Shown here: piece after piece, positions 1 to 9,226 of the stretch
How the letters are laid out: each line of letters starts with the position of its first letter
Numbering within the stretch: the stretch's first letter is position 1
Origin: Lachnospiraceae bacterium C6A11
GTDB lineage: Bacteria; Bacillota; Clostridia; Lachnospirales; Lachnospiraceae
Direction of reading: 5' to 3'
Assembly: GCA_000702245.1 (NCBI GenBank)
Contig: JNKY01000002.1
Coordinates: forward strand, 45,563 to 109,562
Length of the DNA stretch: 64,000 nucleotides
The notes under the pieces: model-generated
What the model saw: only the letters and a program-made list of their open reading frames with translations
Databases searched by the model: none
What the model was told of the DNA's origin: nothing
Position numbers and translations under genes: made by a program

Positions 1-585
1 CAGGTAATCAGATATATCGAAAAAGGCAGAATAGCAATGGATGTATATAATGCAGGACTTATAAAGGACGCTCTCAATGTATATTCCTTCCCAAGTAATT
101 TCCAGGGTAGAGTTGTAGATTACGAAGACCCTGAAACACATGAGAGAGAAAGCTACAAGAGAGGCTGGGTATACGTTGATAAGAGTGAGATCAGATGCTC
201 TGACCAGAGTACAGCGATCGCTATGATACAGGCAGGACTTGTTCATGTAAGTCCCGAGACGGAGCAGGCGCTTATCGATAATGAGGAGAGCTCAACAAGA
301 TGGTTCCCGAGCGGACCGGACGGAGATTATGTGCGTAGGTCAAATATCGATGAATACGTATTTAAGAATGCTCTTACAGTAAAGGCAAGAACAACCTGGA
401 ATACATACCAGCTTGATGTTTATATCGACGATGTTGGTGAGCTTCACCTGGGCGGAAGTGCTTCAAATGCGATAAGAACAAATGGTCACGCGAAGGACGA
501 CAAGACAGCTGCGCTCTTTGCTACAAAGATTGGTCTCACCAATGCATGGATCACACCAATCGGCGAGCAGTATAACGGAAACTAA
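1..585 (+). CDS. Unknown protein, C-terminal part (runs off the window start)
   Basis: The reading frame is open from base 1; the 12 codons before the first ATG at 37 contain no stop, so this is probably the C-terminal 194 residues of a longer protein, although an AAAGG motif before that ATG would also permit a start there. I do not recognise the family. The visible part is soluble, mixed charge, without a membrane segment, cysteine cluster or signal peptide, and has a Gly/Ser-Ala turn rich stretch (LHLGGSASNA) about two thirds along. It ends before a terminator-like hairpin, so it is not in one transcript with the downstream CoA-transferase. No function is proposed. Confidence 0.6.
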   Translation, partial: QVIRYIEKGRIAMDVYNAGLIKDALNVYSFPSNFQGRVVDYEDPETHERESYKRGWVYVDKSEIRCSDQSTAIAMIQAGLVHVSPETEQALIDNEESSTRWFPSGPDGDYVRRSNIDEYVFKNALTVKARTTWNTYQLDVYIDDVGELHLGGSASNAIRTNGHAKDDKTAALFATKIGLTNAWITPIGEQYNGN

Positions 586-599
586 ATAAACAAAAATAT

Positions 600-646
600 A
601 AAGGGGTCATCTTTGGATAATCGGGTTCGGAGGTGGCCTTTTTCTA
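600..646 (+). terminator. Probable Rho-independent terminator of the first gene
   Basis: AAGGGGTCATCT can pair with GGAGGTGGCCTTTT (several G-U pairs) followed by TTTTTC, directly after the stop codon at 585. Confidence 0.5.
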
Positions 647-700
647 TTATGTTTTTTCTTCGGGTTTGAGTTATTTTGTGATGATATTTTTCAAGGATTA

Positions 701-709
701 TGGTATGAT
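701..709 (+). promoter_or_regulatory. Extended -10 promoter for the CoA-transferase
   Basis: TGGTATGAT is an extended -10 (TGn plus TATGAT) about 84 bases upstream of the ATG at 793; no good -35 hexamer is visible, as is usual for this class. Confidence 0.4.
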
Positions 710-792
710 AAAAAAGGTATTTTGAAACTGTATTTTACGTGAGCAGAGTTTGCAAATAGACAGATTCTGTCAGTAGTTGTGGGGGTTAAAAT

Positions 793-2133
793 ATGGTAGA
801 TGATTTCAGCAAGGAATACGCAGAAAAGCTCCGTACGCCTGAAGAGGCGGTAAGTGTTATAAGGAGCGGACAATGGGTTGATTATACAAGTACTCTCGGT
901 AAGCCGGTTCTGCTTGACCGGGCTCTTGCCAAGAGGAAGGATGAACTTCTTGATGTGAAGATAAGAGGCAATCTGATTGACGGGCCGATCGAGGTAGTGG
1001 AGTGCGATCCGGAACAGGAGCACTTTGTCTATCACAGCTGGCACTGCTCGGCTTATGAGAGAAAGCTCTGCGACAGAGGGCTTTGCTATTATATTCCGAT
1101 GGTTTTCTCTAACAACGCGGCTTATTATGAATTCTTCCTGAACGTGAACGTTGTTATGGTCAGCGTTTCACCGATGGACAGGCACGGGTATTTTAACTTT
1201 TCTGTAAATACAGGCGTTGCTGCGCCGATTACAAGGGTGGCAGACATAGTCATTGTTGAAGTTAATGAGCATATGCCGAAGGTTCACGGCGGCTACGATG
1301 AGTGCATACACATCTCGAACGTTGACTTCATAGTCGAGGGGCATCACGAGCCTTTCAATTACGGCGACAGAGAGCATACCACCGAGGTGGACAGAAAGAT
1401 TGCGGGCTATATACTTCCATATCTTGTGGATGGAGCAACACTTCAGCTTGGTGTTGGAAGTATGCCGAATGCTCTGGGCAAGCTGATAGCCAAATCAGAC
1501 CTGCGCGATCTCGGAATGCATACCGAGCTTTGTTCGGATGCTTTCCTCAGTCTCTACAAGGCAGGAAAACTCACAAATACAAGAAAAAATATAGATAAGG
1601 GCAAGGGCGTATTTGGCTGCGCGATTGGATCGGCCGATCTTTTCGACTGGCTTGAGGACAATCATGGTATAGCTGCATATCCGCTGGAATACGTTAACAG
1701 GCCATCCATCATAGCGCAGATAGATAATATGGTTTCTATAAACAGCTGTGTGGCAGTGGATCTCTATGGACAGGTTGCTGCAGAAAGCTCGGGTTCGCGG
1801 CAGATAAGTGGAACCGGTGGACAGCTTGACTTTCTGGTCGGTGCGTCGGCGTCAAAGGGTGGCAAAGCATTTATCTGCATGAGCTCAACCTATAATGATA
1901 AGGAAGGTAAGCCTCACTCAAGGATAGTGCCTCTTTTTAACGGCGATATTATCACGTCTCCGAGGAGTCAGGTGTATTTTATAGTGACTGAATACGGCAT
2001 CATAAATCTTGAGGGGCGTTCGACCTGGGAGAGGGCTGAAGCGATCATCAGTATCGCACATCCGGACTTCAGAGACGAGCTGATCAAAGAGGCCGAAAAG
2101 ATGAAGATCTGGCGAAAGAGTAATAAGAGGTAA
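793..2133 (+). CDS. Butyryl-CoA:acetate / 4-hydroxybutyrate CoA-transferase family protein
   Basis: A 446-residue member of the acetyl-CoA hydrolase/transferase family, matching the usual length (about 440-450) of butyryl-CoA:acetate CoA-transferases of gut butyrate producers. Those enzymes move CoA from butyryl-CoA to acetate in the cytoplasm, the last step of butyrate formation. The family's catalytic glutamate is seen as Glu245 in HTEL, preceded by the CoA-binding-type stretch LQLGVGSMPNA (about 218-228), and the C-terminal ISGTGGQLDF and VTEYGIINL motifs are present. The start has a GGGGG ribosome site 8 bases upstream. It is monocistronic with its own promoter. Family assignment is firm; exact acyl specificity (butyryl, 4-hydroxybutyryl, propionyl) cannot be read from sequence. 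Confidence 0.85.
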   Translation: MVDDFSKEYAEKLRTPEEAVSVIRSGQWVDYTSTLGKPVLLDRALAKRKDELLDVKIRGNLIDGPIEVVECDPEQEHFVYHSWHCSAYERKLCDRGLCYYIPMVFSNNAAYYEFFLNVNVVMVSVSPMDRHGYFNFSVNTGVAAPITRVADIVIVEVNEHMPKVHGGYDECIHISNVDFIVEGHHEPFNYGDREHTTEVDRKIAGYILPYLVDGATLQLGVGSMPNALGKLIAKSDLRDLGMHTELCSDAFLSLYKAGKLTNTRKNIDKGKGVFGCAIGSADLFDWLEDNHGIAAYPLEYVNRPSIIAQIDNMVSINSCVAVDLYGQVAAESSGSRQISGTGGQLDFLVGASASKGGKAFICMSSTYNDKEGKPHSRIVPLFNGDIITSPRSQVYFIVTEYGIINLEGRSTWERAEAIISIAHPDFRDELIKEAEKMKIWRKSNKR

Positions 2134-2190
2134 TTTGTACAAAATATATGAAGATTTGTTAAAATTTTACTATTATTATTAGAGATTTTG

Positions 2191-2199
2191 TGATATTAT
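2191..2199 (+). promoter_or_regulatory. Extended -10 promoter for the tubulin-like gene
   Basis: TGATATTAT lies 75 bases before the ATG at 2275. The leader that follows contains an A/U hairpin (ACAAAAAAC at 2221-2229 pairing with the T-rich arm 2235-2244). Confidence 0.4.
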
Positions 2200-2274
2200 A
2201 AAGTTTGATTATAAAAATGCACAAAAAACTATATGTTTTTTTGTATGAAGTAGCGAAGTGGGGTAGCTTTAACC

Positions 2275-4794
2275 ATGATTCTTATTGATACTCAAAAGAA
2301 AGAATTTAACAGACTTAAAGATATCAGAATTTTAGAAAAGGGGGAAGGCGAATCAGGTTACAACGGAAATATACTTATCATCGGACTTGGTGGAGTCGGT
2401 ATTGAGACTGCACGAAGTCTTAAAGGTATGCTTGCGGGCAATACTATAGCTTCTGACAACATAGATTATCTTGTATTTGATTCTGATATTCCATATATGG
2501 AGCAGCTGATCGAGGACAGCAGGGATAGTATCGGTTTCAATGCGACCGAGGTCATCAGTATTTACAGAAAGACTCTTGATGATCTTCTTATTAAGCCTGA
2601 TACCAGAGCATATGCATACAGTGACCTGGCTAAGTGGCTTGATCCGGAGATGCCTGAGCTGAATATCGGTATCACAGGTGCTGCGGGAAACCGCCAGATC
2701 GGCCGTCTTATGTTTTCGAATGCGTATGAAGAGGTCAGAGCCCTCCTGTTCAATAAGATTGATGAGATGTATATGAAGTCAGCTGATGCTGAAGGCGTCG
2801 GAAAACTTGATTTCCTTATTATTTCAGGCGTTGCTGGCGGTACCGGAAGCGGTATCATAATCGACCTTGCATATAATATCAGGGCATATTGCAGAGCAAA
2901 GAAGATGCAGAACGTAAGACTTGGTTCTGTTCTTATGATGCCGGATGTCCTTTATGCGGACAGGATTATCTCTTCTGACAGCAACAAGGTTGACCTGCTC
3001 AACGCAAACGGCCTTGCAACCCTTAAGGAGATAACCTATTACATGAACCTTAAGGAAAAGGATGAGATGTACACCTTTGAGAGCACAAGGCATAAGCTTT
3101 CGATAAAGGAAAATGTATTTGACTCCTGCATGCTCATCTCCGGACGTAAGGATGACCAGGGCTACATTCCTGCGGGAACTATCTATTCGGATGCAGCTTA
3201 CTTCATGTTGAAGCTTGTCAGCCGCAAGGCTATAGGCGAAATGAAGCCGGATGGCACGAGAGATCTTGTGAGAGACATCTTCTTCAGACCGAACGAGAAC
3301 GGTCCGTTCAAGATCATCAGCGAGACAGACTACCGCATCCCTATAAGAGAGATTGAAAATATCAGTGAGTATGAGGTATTTAAGCTTGCTTACAAGAAGC
3401 TGAACGATTCGGCGCTCGATAAGCCGGGTATCCCTGAGAAGATTGAAGCTATCATGGGCGAGTTCAGAGACTTCATCAACACGCCGGCCGGCGAGGAGAT
3501 AAAGCTTAAAGCCAGTTTCCTTATAAATACACTTACATATAACAAGCCTGTTTACAAGGCTATTAAGAAAAATACAGATACACTCCAGCAGGATATCAAT
3601 ATGGACCTTAACAAGCTCCGTACAAATATCCTTGCAGTTCAGAGAGATATCAAGCTTAGATTCATGAATTCCATCGAGGAGCTTATCAACTTCTCCATGA
3701 AGGAATATGGCCCTTATGCAACTATGAAGCTGATCGGTGCGAAGGGTTATGTGGGAATCGAAGAGGAGACGGGACTTATCCTTGAGATAAAGAAGCTTGA
3801 GCAGAGTGCGCAGAATTATCGTCCGAACGGAGAGTATGAGAGAATCATACAGTCTATCAAGGATATTTGCGCCAAGAGGTTCTTTGCTTTCCCAAATGCA
3901 AAGCGTGAGACCGAAAACGGTTATTTCGAGGCATGCATCAAGAATGCGCTTGCAATCGAGAAGACCATCCTTATGGATGCGATAAACGCAGAGGATGTTT
4001 ACGGCGATACCATGAGATGGCTCATAAGACTTTGCGACAGATATAATGATATTTACGATCCGTTCTGTACAGAGCTTTATGATTCGATCGACGATCTTGC
4101 CGCAAGCGGTAAGCGTACGCTCGGATATATGATGAAGGAAGCAAGACAGAGCGAGCTCTTCCCAATCGATTATGTGACCGATGAAAGAATCGAGGATATG
4201 AGGAAGGGACTTGTAAGACTTCTTGTTGAAAATGAGGCGAATATTGAGAACGACCGCAGTGTTTCTATTAAAGAAGAGATGGAGAGAATGTACAAGAATC
4301 TCTTTGCGGGCATAGGAGCTTTTGCACCGGAGAAGTTCATCTACAATGCATTTTCGGATGAGAAGCCTCGTGTTCAGGAGCTTACGGCACTCTTTGTTTC
4401 AAATGAGAATGAAAAGCGTGACAGATGCCTTTACAGAGCAGCGAAGGCCTTCGTTCAGGGCACCTACGAGAAGGTGGGAAGAAAGAAGCTTTGTATGACA
4501 GAGTCAGGTTTAAATAAGAATTACAGATGTGAGAAATACATCTCCCTGCCTGATATGATGCCTCACTTCAGTGAAGCCATAAAGGGAATACTTGTTAAGG
4601 AGCCTTACAATATCAATGAAAAGCTCATAACAATGAATACGGGTGAGATAGCAATTTCTTCGGATGAGATCGTATTTGATGTGCCTTATACGGTGCTGAC
4701 CTGCGCAGATGATATGCTTGTATCATATGTTCAGACGGATGCATATAAGGGACTTCATATAGATCAGGATCATGATTATGCAACAGTAAGTTAG
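2275..4794 (+). CDS. Large tubulin-like (FtsZ/tubulin fold) GTPase
   Basis: An 839-residue protein whose first 200 residues carry the tubulin/FtsZ nucleotide-binding pattern: an N-terminal strand-Gly loop (IIGLGGVGIET, about 35-45), TGAAGNRQIGR near 134-144 and the tubulin signature-like GVAGGTGSG at 185-193. This fits the Pfam Tubulin_2 group of bacterial tubulin-like proteins, which in other genomes occur in accessory operons rather than in cell division. The remaining 600 residues are helical and charged and not recognised; they make the protein twice the size of FtsZ. It is followed after 18 bases by a LURP-one-related gene with which it appears to be co-transcribed. GTP binding and polymer formation are inferred from the signature, not shown. 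Confidence 0.75.
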   Translation: MILIDTQKKEFNRLKDIRILEKGEGESGYNGNILIIGLGGVGIETARSLKGMLAGNTIASDNIDYLVFDSDIPYMEQLIEDSRDSIGFNATEVISIYRKTLDDLLIKPDTRAYAYSDLAKWLDPEMPELNIGITGAAGNRQIGRLMFSNAYEEVRALLFNKIDEMYMKSADAEGVGKLDFLIISGVAGGTGSGIIIDLAYNIRAYCRAKKMQNVRLGSVLMMPDVLYADRIISSDSNKVDLLNANGLATLKEITYYMNLKEKDEMYTFESTRHKLSIKENVFDSCMLISGRKDDQGYIPAGTIYSDAAYFMLKLVSRKAIGEMKPDGTRDLVRDIFFRPNENGPFKIISETDYRIPIREIENISEYEVFKLAYKKLNDSALDKPGIPEKIEAIMGEFRDFINTPAGEEIKLKASFLINTLTYNKPVYKAIKKNTDTLQQDINMDLNKLRTNILAVQRDIKLRFMNSIEELINFSMKEYGPYATMKLIGAKGYVGIEEETGLILEIKKLEQSAQNYRPNGEYERIIQSIKDICAKRFFAFPNAKRETENGYFEACIKNALAIEKTILMDAINAEDVYGDTMRWLIRLCDRYNDIYDPFCTELYDSIDDLAASGKRTLGYMMKEARQSELFPIDYVTDERIEDMRKGLVRLLVENEANIENDRSVSIKEEMERMYKNLFAGIGAFAPEKFIYNAFSDEKPRVQELTALFVSNENEKRDRCLYRAAKAFVQGTYEKVGRKKLCMTESGLNKNYRCEKYISLPDMMPHFSEAIKGILVKEPYNINEKLITMNTGEIAISSDEIVFDVPYTVLTCADDMLVSYVQTDAYKGLHIDQDHDYATVS

Positions 4795-4812
4795 ATAAGA
4801 GAGGTACTTGAA

Positions 4813-5313
4813 TTGGTTAGATTATTTATCAAAGCAAATGATGCAAATGAGAAGGATTCATTTAAGATCTTTAATCAGAGTGGTAAGGAACTCTTTTATA
4901 CCAAGGATGATTTTCAGACTACGGGCCACAGGATCAAGATTTACCTTGCCGATACTATCAGTGAGGTGGGATACGTTCAGGAGAAGACCGGAACGGGTGC
5001 TGCGAGATTCGAGTTTGCTGCACGTGATAATTTCGGAAACGTTACTATCAGCAAAGGCAGTAGTAATGCTGATGTAAATATCGATTTCAACGGCTGGAAG
5101 CTTCAGGGCCTTCCGTTTGAGTGGCACTATGATGTATATATGGGTCAGACTCCTGTTATGGCAGCTCGTCATGGTATGTTTATGATCCCTGGGCAGGCGC
5201 TTAATATCTGCGATACCTATGTGATCACAGTTGCTACCGATTCGGAGATAACGATCTGTACAGCATTTGCGCTGGCACTTTTCGCGGCAAAGAAATACCA
5301 TGTTGTTTTCTAA
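4813..5313 (+). CDS. LURP-one-related (LOR/YxjI-like, tubby C-terminal fold) protein
   Basis: A 166-residue protein starting at TTG (4813) behind AGAGAGG; no ATG lies near the start. The second half shows the LOR pattern: a central hydrophobic strand around a Gly-Trp (FNGWKLQG), then an aromatic strand (WHYDVY), an Ala-rich strand (PVMAARHG), and the C-terminal D-T-Y-V-I-T-V / alanine-rich helix (AFALALFAAKK). LOR proteins share the tubby C-terminal barrel with a buried helix; proposed roles include membrane or lipid association, but bacterial members are mostly uncharacterised. Spacing of 18 bases after the tubulin-like gene and a strong terminator downstream define a two-gene unit. Family call is moderately firm, function unknown. 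Confidence 0.65.
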   Translation: MVRLFIKANDANEKDSFKIFNQSGKELFYTKDDFQTTGHRIKIYLADTISEVGYVQEKTGTGAARFEFAARDNFGNVTISKGSSNADVNIDFNGWKLQGLPFEWHYDVYMGQTPVMAARHGMFMIPGQALNICDTYVITVATDSEITICTAFALALFAAKKYHVVF

Positions 5314-5388
5314 ATGATAAAAAGAATCGGCGCGGTTGAGCATCGTATTATCGGTGCCATCCCAGAGAATATGATGAATTAATACAGT

Positions 5389-5456
5389 TGACCCAAGTGA
5401 ATATGCGTCTCTTGTACATTTTATAAGAGGCTCGTATTTACTTGGGTCATTTTTTG
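5389..5456 (+). terminator. Strong Rho-independent terminator of the tubulin-like/LOR unit
   Basis: A nearly continuous 25-bp stem: TGACCCAAGTGAATA (5389-5403) pairs with TATTTACTTGGGTCA (5435-5449), extended inward by CTCTT/AAGAG, followed by a T6 run. Confidence 0.9.
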
Positions 5457-5464
5457 TGTATAAT
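5437..5464 (+). promoter_or_regulatory. Probable sigma-A promoter of dtd-lepA-hemW
   Basis: TTTACT (5437-5442), 16-base spacer, TATAAT (5459-5464); the -35 box lies inside the 3' arm of the preceding terminator, so the two units are packed tightly. Confidence 0.5.
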
Positions 5465-5503
5465 ATACGTGGACTCGCTATGCGAAAGGTAGAGGTTTAA
5501 TAT

Positions 5504-5965
5504 ATGAAGATGGTCGTGCAAAGGGTAGAGAATGCCTCATGTACAGTTGAAGGGAAAATTACAGGAAAGATAGATAAGGGTTTTCTGGTATTTATCGGAG
5601 TGTCCGATGAGGATGACGAAGCAGTAGCGGATAAGATGATAAAAAAGCTGCTGGGACTTCGTATATTCAGTGATGAGAATGGTAAGATAAACCTTGCACT
5701 TAAGGATGTTGGAGGAAGTCTTCTTCTGATATCGCAGTTCACTTTGTACGCGGACTGCAGCCACGGCAACAGACCGTCATTTATCAACGCGGGAAAGCCG
5801 GAGCATGCTGAGAAGCTCTACAACTATATTATTAATAAGGTCAGAGAAGCAGGCTACACCGCTGAAACCGGAGAGTTCGGAGCTGAGATGATTATTGATC
5901 TCACGAATCATGGTCCGTTCACGATACTCCTCGATAGTAAGGATATATTTGGCTTAAATAAATAG
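5504..5965 (+). CDS. dtd: D-aminoacyl-tRNA deacylase
   Basis: Dtd hydrolyses D-amino acids (for example D-Tyr) and glycine mischarged on tRNAs, protecting translation. The 153-residue length is typical. Family motifs are visible: SQFTLYAD (about 77-84) and the C-terminal NHGPFTI, the counterpart of the NxGP(V/F)T cis-Gly-Pro motif that forms the chiral proofreading pocket. The gene is 13 bases upstream of lepA and both follow one promoter, giving a small translation-quality operon with hemW. Confidence 0.93.
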   Translation: MKMVVQRVENASCTVEGKITGKIDKGFLVFIGVSDEDDEAVADKMIKKLLGLRIFSDENGKINLALKDVGGSLLLISQFTLYADCSHGNRPSFINAGKPEHAEKLYNYIINKVREAGYTAETGEFGAEMIIDLTNHGPFTILLDSKDIFGLNK

Positions 5966-5978
5966 AAACGGAGAAAAC

Positions 5979-7793
5979 ATGGCACATTTAGATCAGAGTA
6001 AAATCAGAAATTTCTGCATAATAGCACATATAGATCATGGTAAGTCGACACTTGCCGACAGGATCATTGAGAAGACAGGAACTCTTACGTCAAGAGAGAT
6101 GCAGGAACAGGTCCTTGATAATATGGATATCGAGAGGGAGAGGGGTATCACCATCAAATCCCAGGCCGTCCGCATCATCTACAAGTCAAAGGATGGCCAG
6201 GAATATATCTTTAATCTTATCGACACTCCGGGTCACGTTGACTTCAATTACGAGGTGTCGAGAAGTCTTGCTGCCTGCGAGGGGGCAGTTCTTGTTGTCG
6301 ATGCGGCACAGGGCATAGAGGCCCAGACTTTAGCGAATGTTTATATGGCGATAGATCATGACCTGGAGGTGTTTCCGGTCATAAATAAGATAGACCTTCC
6401 GTCAGCTGAGCCTGACAGAGTTAAGGCTGAGATAGAGGATGTCATCGGCATCGAGGCGCACGACGCGCCACTGATCTCTGCAAAGAACGGCATAAATATA
6501 GAAGATGTTCTTGAAACTATAGTTGATAAGATCCCTGCACCGACGGGAGATACAGAGGCGCCTTTTAAGGCACTAATTTTTGACAGCCTTTATGATCAGT
6601 ATAAGGGTGTTATCATATTCTGCAGGGTATTCGACGGCTTTATCCACAAAGGATCGAAGATCAGAATGATGGCCACAGGAACCGAGGTTGAGGTTGTTGA
6701 GGTTGGTATCTTCGGTGCGGGCAGGTTCATTCCGACTGACGAAATATCTGCAGGCATGGTTGGCTATATCACAGCCAGCCTGAAAAATACATCCGAGACA
6801 GAGGTTGGTGATACAGTTACAGATGCAGAGAATCCATGCTCTGAGGCGCTTCCGGGCTACAAGAAGGCGCGTCCGATGGTTTACTGCGGTATGTATCCGG
6901 CTGATGGTGCAAAATATCCTGAGCTCAGAGATGCACTTGAGAAGCTGAAGCTTAACGATGCTTCACTTTTCTATGAGCCTGAGACTTCAATCGCACTGGG
7001 CTTCGGCTTCAGATGCGGTTTCCTGGGACTGCTTCATCTTGAAGTTATTCAGGAGAGGCTTGAGAGAGAATACAACCTGGATCTTGTTACGACAGCTCCG
7101 GGCGTTGTATATAGAGTTTATAAAACAGATGGCGAGATGCTTGAACTGACCAATCCTTCAAATCTTCCGGACCCTTCCGAGATAGATCATATGGAGGAGC
7201 CGATAGTCAGTGCGGAGATCATGGTTACCTCCGAATATACAGGTGCGATAATGACACTCTGTCAGGAAAGACGAGGTGTCTATCTTGGTATGGAATACAT
7301 TGAGACTTCGAGAGTGCTCCTTAAATATGAGCTGCCACTTAATGAGATAATCTACGACTTTTTCGATGCGCTGAAGTCGCGTTCAAGAGGCTACGCTTCC
7401 TTTGATTATGAGATTAAGGACTATCAGACCTCTAAGCTGGTTAAGCTGGATATTCTCATCAATCGTGAAGAGGTAGATGCGCTTTCCTTTATCGTACATG
7501 CTGATTCTGCTTACGAGAGGGCAAGAAAGATGTGCGAGAAGCTTAAGGAGGAGATTCCGAGACACCTCTTCGAGATTCCTATTCAGGGTGCTGTCGGCGG
7601 CAAGATCATCGCACGTGAGACCGTTAAAGCTATGCGTAAGGACGTGCTTGCCAAGTGTTACGGCGGTGATATCACACGTAAGAGAAAGCTTCTCGAGAAG
7701 CAGAAGGAAGGCAAGAAGCGTATGCGCCAGATAGGTAACGTGGAAATACCTCAGAAGGCCTTCATGAGCGTGCTGAAGCTGGACGAAGAGTAA
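5979..7793 (+). CDS. lepA: Elongation factor 4 (ribosomal back-translocase)
   Basis: A 604-residue translational GTPase of the expected length. G1 is AHIDHGKST near the N-terminus, the switch II motif is DTPGH, and G4 is NKID; EF-G-like domains II, III and V follow, then the LepA-specific C-terminal domain ending in a lysine/arginine-rich stretch ([16 protein letters not shown]) characteristic of EF4. It acts on stalled or incorrectly translocated ribosomes and in 30S assembly. Directly upstream of hemW, an order that is widespread in Firmicutes, ahead of hrcA. Confidence 0.97.
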   Translation: MAHLDQSKIRNFCIIAHIDHGKSTLADRIIEKTGTLTSREMQEQVLDNMDIERERGITIKSQAVRIIYKSKDGQEYIFNLIDTPGHVDFNYEVSRSLAACEGAVLVVDAAQGIEAQTLANVYMAIDHDLEVFPVINKIDLPSAEPDRVKAEIEDVIGIEAHDAPLISAKNGINIEDVLETIVDKIPAPTGDTEAPFKALIFDSLYDQYKGVIIFCRVFDGFIHKGSKIRMMATGTEVEVVEVGIFGAGRFIPTDEISAGMVGYITASLKNTSETEVGDTVTDAENPCSEALPGYKKARPMVYCGMYPADGAKYPELRDALEKLKLNDASLFYEPETSIALGFGFRCGFLGLLHLEVIQERLEREYNLDLVTTAPGVVYRVYKTDGEMLELTNPSNLPDPSEIDHMEEPIVSAEIMVTSEYTGAIMTLCQERRGVYLGMEYIETSRVLLKYELPLNEIIYDFFDALKSRSRGYASFDYEIKDYQTSKLVKLDILINREEVDALSFIVHADSAYERARKMCEKLKEEIPRHLFEIPIQGAVGGKIIARETVKAMRKDVLAKCYGGDITRKRKLLEKQKEGKKRMRQIGNVEIPQKAFMSVLKLDEE

Positions 7794-7865
7794 TTACAGT
7801 ATTTGTTATCTAAGAAGATTTCGGCGCGATGAGAAAGCGTCCGGGAATGAAAATAGGAAATATTA

Positions 7866-9065
7866 ATGAAGAAAGATATAAGCATATACATACATATCCC
7901 TTTCTGCCAGAAAAAATGCGTCTACTGCGATTTCTTGTCTTTTGCAGGCTGTACCTACGCGAAGCAGCTTCAGTATATAGATGCACTCCTGCAGGAGATC
8001 AAGCTTTACAAGCCATATGCGGACAGGTATAAGGTCAGGACTATATTTATCGGCGGAGGAACGCCGTCACTTATAGATGAGGTATTTATCGGAAATATTT
8101 TATCAACCATCAGAAGCGTGTTCGAGGTGGACAGGTTCCCTGAGATAACCATAGAGGCCAATCCGGGAACGCTCAAATACACGAGTCTTCTCGCTTATCA
8201 GACTCACGGCATCAACAGGCTATCTATTGGTCTTCAGTCGACTGATGATGAGGCGCTGAAGATGCTGGGAAGGATACACAACTTCGATCAGTTCGTGGCA
8301 ACCTATAAGTCTGCCAGAAGGGCGGGCTTCAAGAATATAAATATAGATCTGATGAGCGGCATACCGGGGCAGAACGAACACAGCTTTGTTGAAACGCTTA
8401 TGAAGGTTGTGGAGTTTAATCCTGAGCATATTTCTGTTTATTCACTTCAGGTTGAGGAGGGAACGCCTTTATACAATGATGAGGAGCTTCGTAATCTCAT
8501 ACCTGATGAGGACATGGACAGAAGAATGTATGCCATGAGTAAAAAGGTCCTTGCGGTGAACGGCTATGAGAGATATGAGTTCTCGAACTATTCGAAGCCG
8601 GGCTATAACTGCAGGCATAATATCGTTTACTGGACCGGTGGAGAATACATCGGAATAGGACTTGGCGCGGCGTCGTATTTTAAGGGACAGCGCTTCAGCA
8701 ATATCAGAGACATCGACAGTTATATCGAGATATTCCAGAAGAATCAGTCGGCTATCGCGGCCGGCGAGGACAGGTTCAAGGTTTATGATGATGTGGCCGG
8801 CGAGCTGCGTACAGGAACTGAGACGATCTATATCGACAGCAGGATGGAAGAGTTTATGTTCCTCGGACTCAGGATGATAAAGGGTGTCAGCAGAGCGGAG
8901 TTTAAGGCAAGGTTTTCCAAGGATATTTACGAGGTTTACGGGCCTGTCATAAACAAATATGTGAGCGAAGGTTTTATGATATCCGAAGGTGATAACGTAA
9001 GGCTCAGCGACAGAGGAATAGACGTCAGCAATATCATATTATCGGATTTTATACTCGACAGATGA
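7866..9065 (+). CDS. hemW: Radical SAM protein HemW (heme chaperone, formerly annotated as coproporphyrinogen oxidase)
   Basis: A 399-residue HemN/HemW family protein. The radical SAM cluster motif CxxxCxxC is Cys14-Cys18-Cys21 (PFCQKKCVYC), followed by GGGTPSL, a motif involved in SAM binding. HemW differs from true HemN by lacking the long N-terminal extension, and proteins encoded next to lepA and hrcA are HemW; HemW binds heme and transfers it rather than decarboxylating coproporphyrinogen. AGGAAA precedes the ATG at 7866 by 7 bases. Seventy-two bases separate it from lepA with no clear terminator, so co-transcription is likely. Whether this anaerobe makes heme cannot be judged from this window. 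Confidence 0.9.
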   Translation: MKKDISIYIHIPFCQKKCVYCDFLSFAGCTYAKQLQYIDALLQEIKLYKPYADRYKVRTIFIGGGTPSLIDEVFIGNILSTIRSVFEVDRFPEITIEANPGTLKYTSLLAYQTHGINRLSIGLQSTDDEALKMLGRIHNFDQFVATYKSARRAGFKNINIDLMSGIPGQNEHSFVETLMKVVEFNPEHISVYSLQVEEGTPLYNDEELRNLIPDEDMDRRMYAMSKKVLAVNGYERYEFSNYSKPGYNCRHNIVYWTGGEYIGIGLGAASYFKGQRFSNIRDIDSYIEIFQKNQSAIAAGEDRFKVYDDVAGELRTGTETIYIDSRMEEFMFLGLRMIKGVSRAEFKARFSKDIYEVYGPVINKYVSEGFMISEGDNVRLSDRGIDVSNIILSDFILDR

Positions 9066-9130
9066 GCGGTGTAAAAAATGTGCTCTGAAAACTGTTAAAA
9101 AATAACTAAACACAGGTAAAAAATATATAA

Positions 9131-9165
9131 AATGCCTTGACAATAAGCGGTCAAGGCATTATATT
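9131..9165 (+). promoter_or_regulatory. hrcA operon promoter embedded in a perfect 11-bp inverted repeat
   Basis: TTGACA (9137-9142), exactly 17 bases, TATATT (9160-9165) form a sigma-A promoter. The same bases form a perfect inverted repeat AATGCCTTGAC (9131-9141) / GTCAAGGCATT (9150-9160). The repeat may also serve as the hemW terminator, although no T-run follows. Confidence 0.75.
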
Positions 9166-9176
9166 TAGGATAGTGT

Positions 9177-9203
9177 TTAGCACTCGGTTAGTTTGAGTGC
9201 TAA
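9177..9203 (+). promoter_or_regulatory. CIRCE operator (HrcA binding site)
   Basis: A perfect CIRCE element, TTAGCACTC-N9-GAGTGCTAA, located 11 bases after the -10 box and about 24 bases before the hrcA start. HrcA bound here represses the whole heat-shock operon; heat-denatured HrcA releases it, with GroEL restoring its folding. Confidence 0.98.
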
Positions 9204-9226
9204 CAATCACAAAAGGCGGTGATGAA

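Noticed and set aside
5314..5382. 22-codon reading frame right after the LOR gene
   Set aside because: No ribosome site of its own, no recognisable sequence; probably chance in the short gap before the terminator.
7829..8032. Reading frame overlapping the start of hemW
   Set aside because: Different frame from the conserved radical SAM motif and no family resemblance.
9197..9226. Upstream GTG start for hrcA
   Set aside because: It lies within the CIRCE operator and has no ribosome binding site; TTG 9227 has AAAGGCGG at proper spacing.
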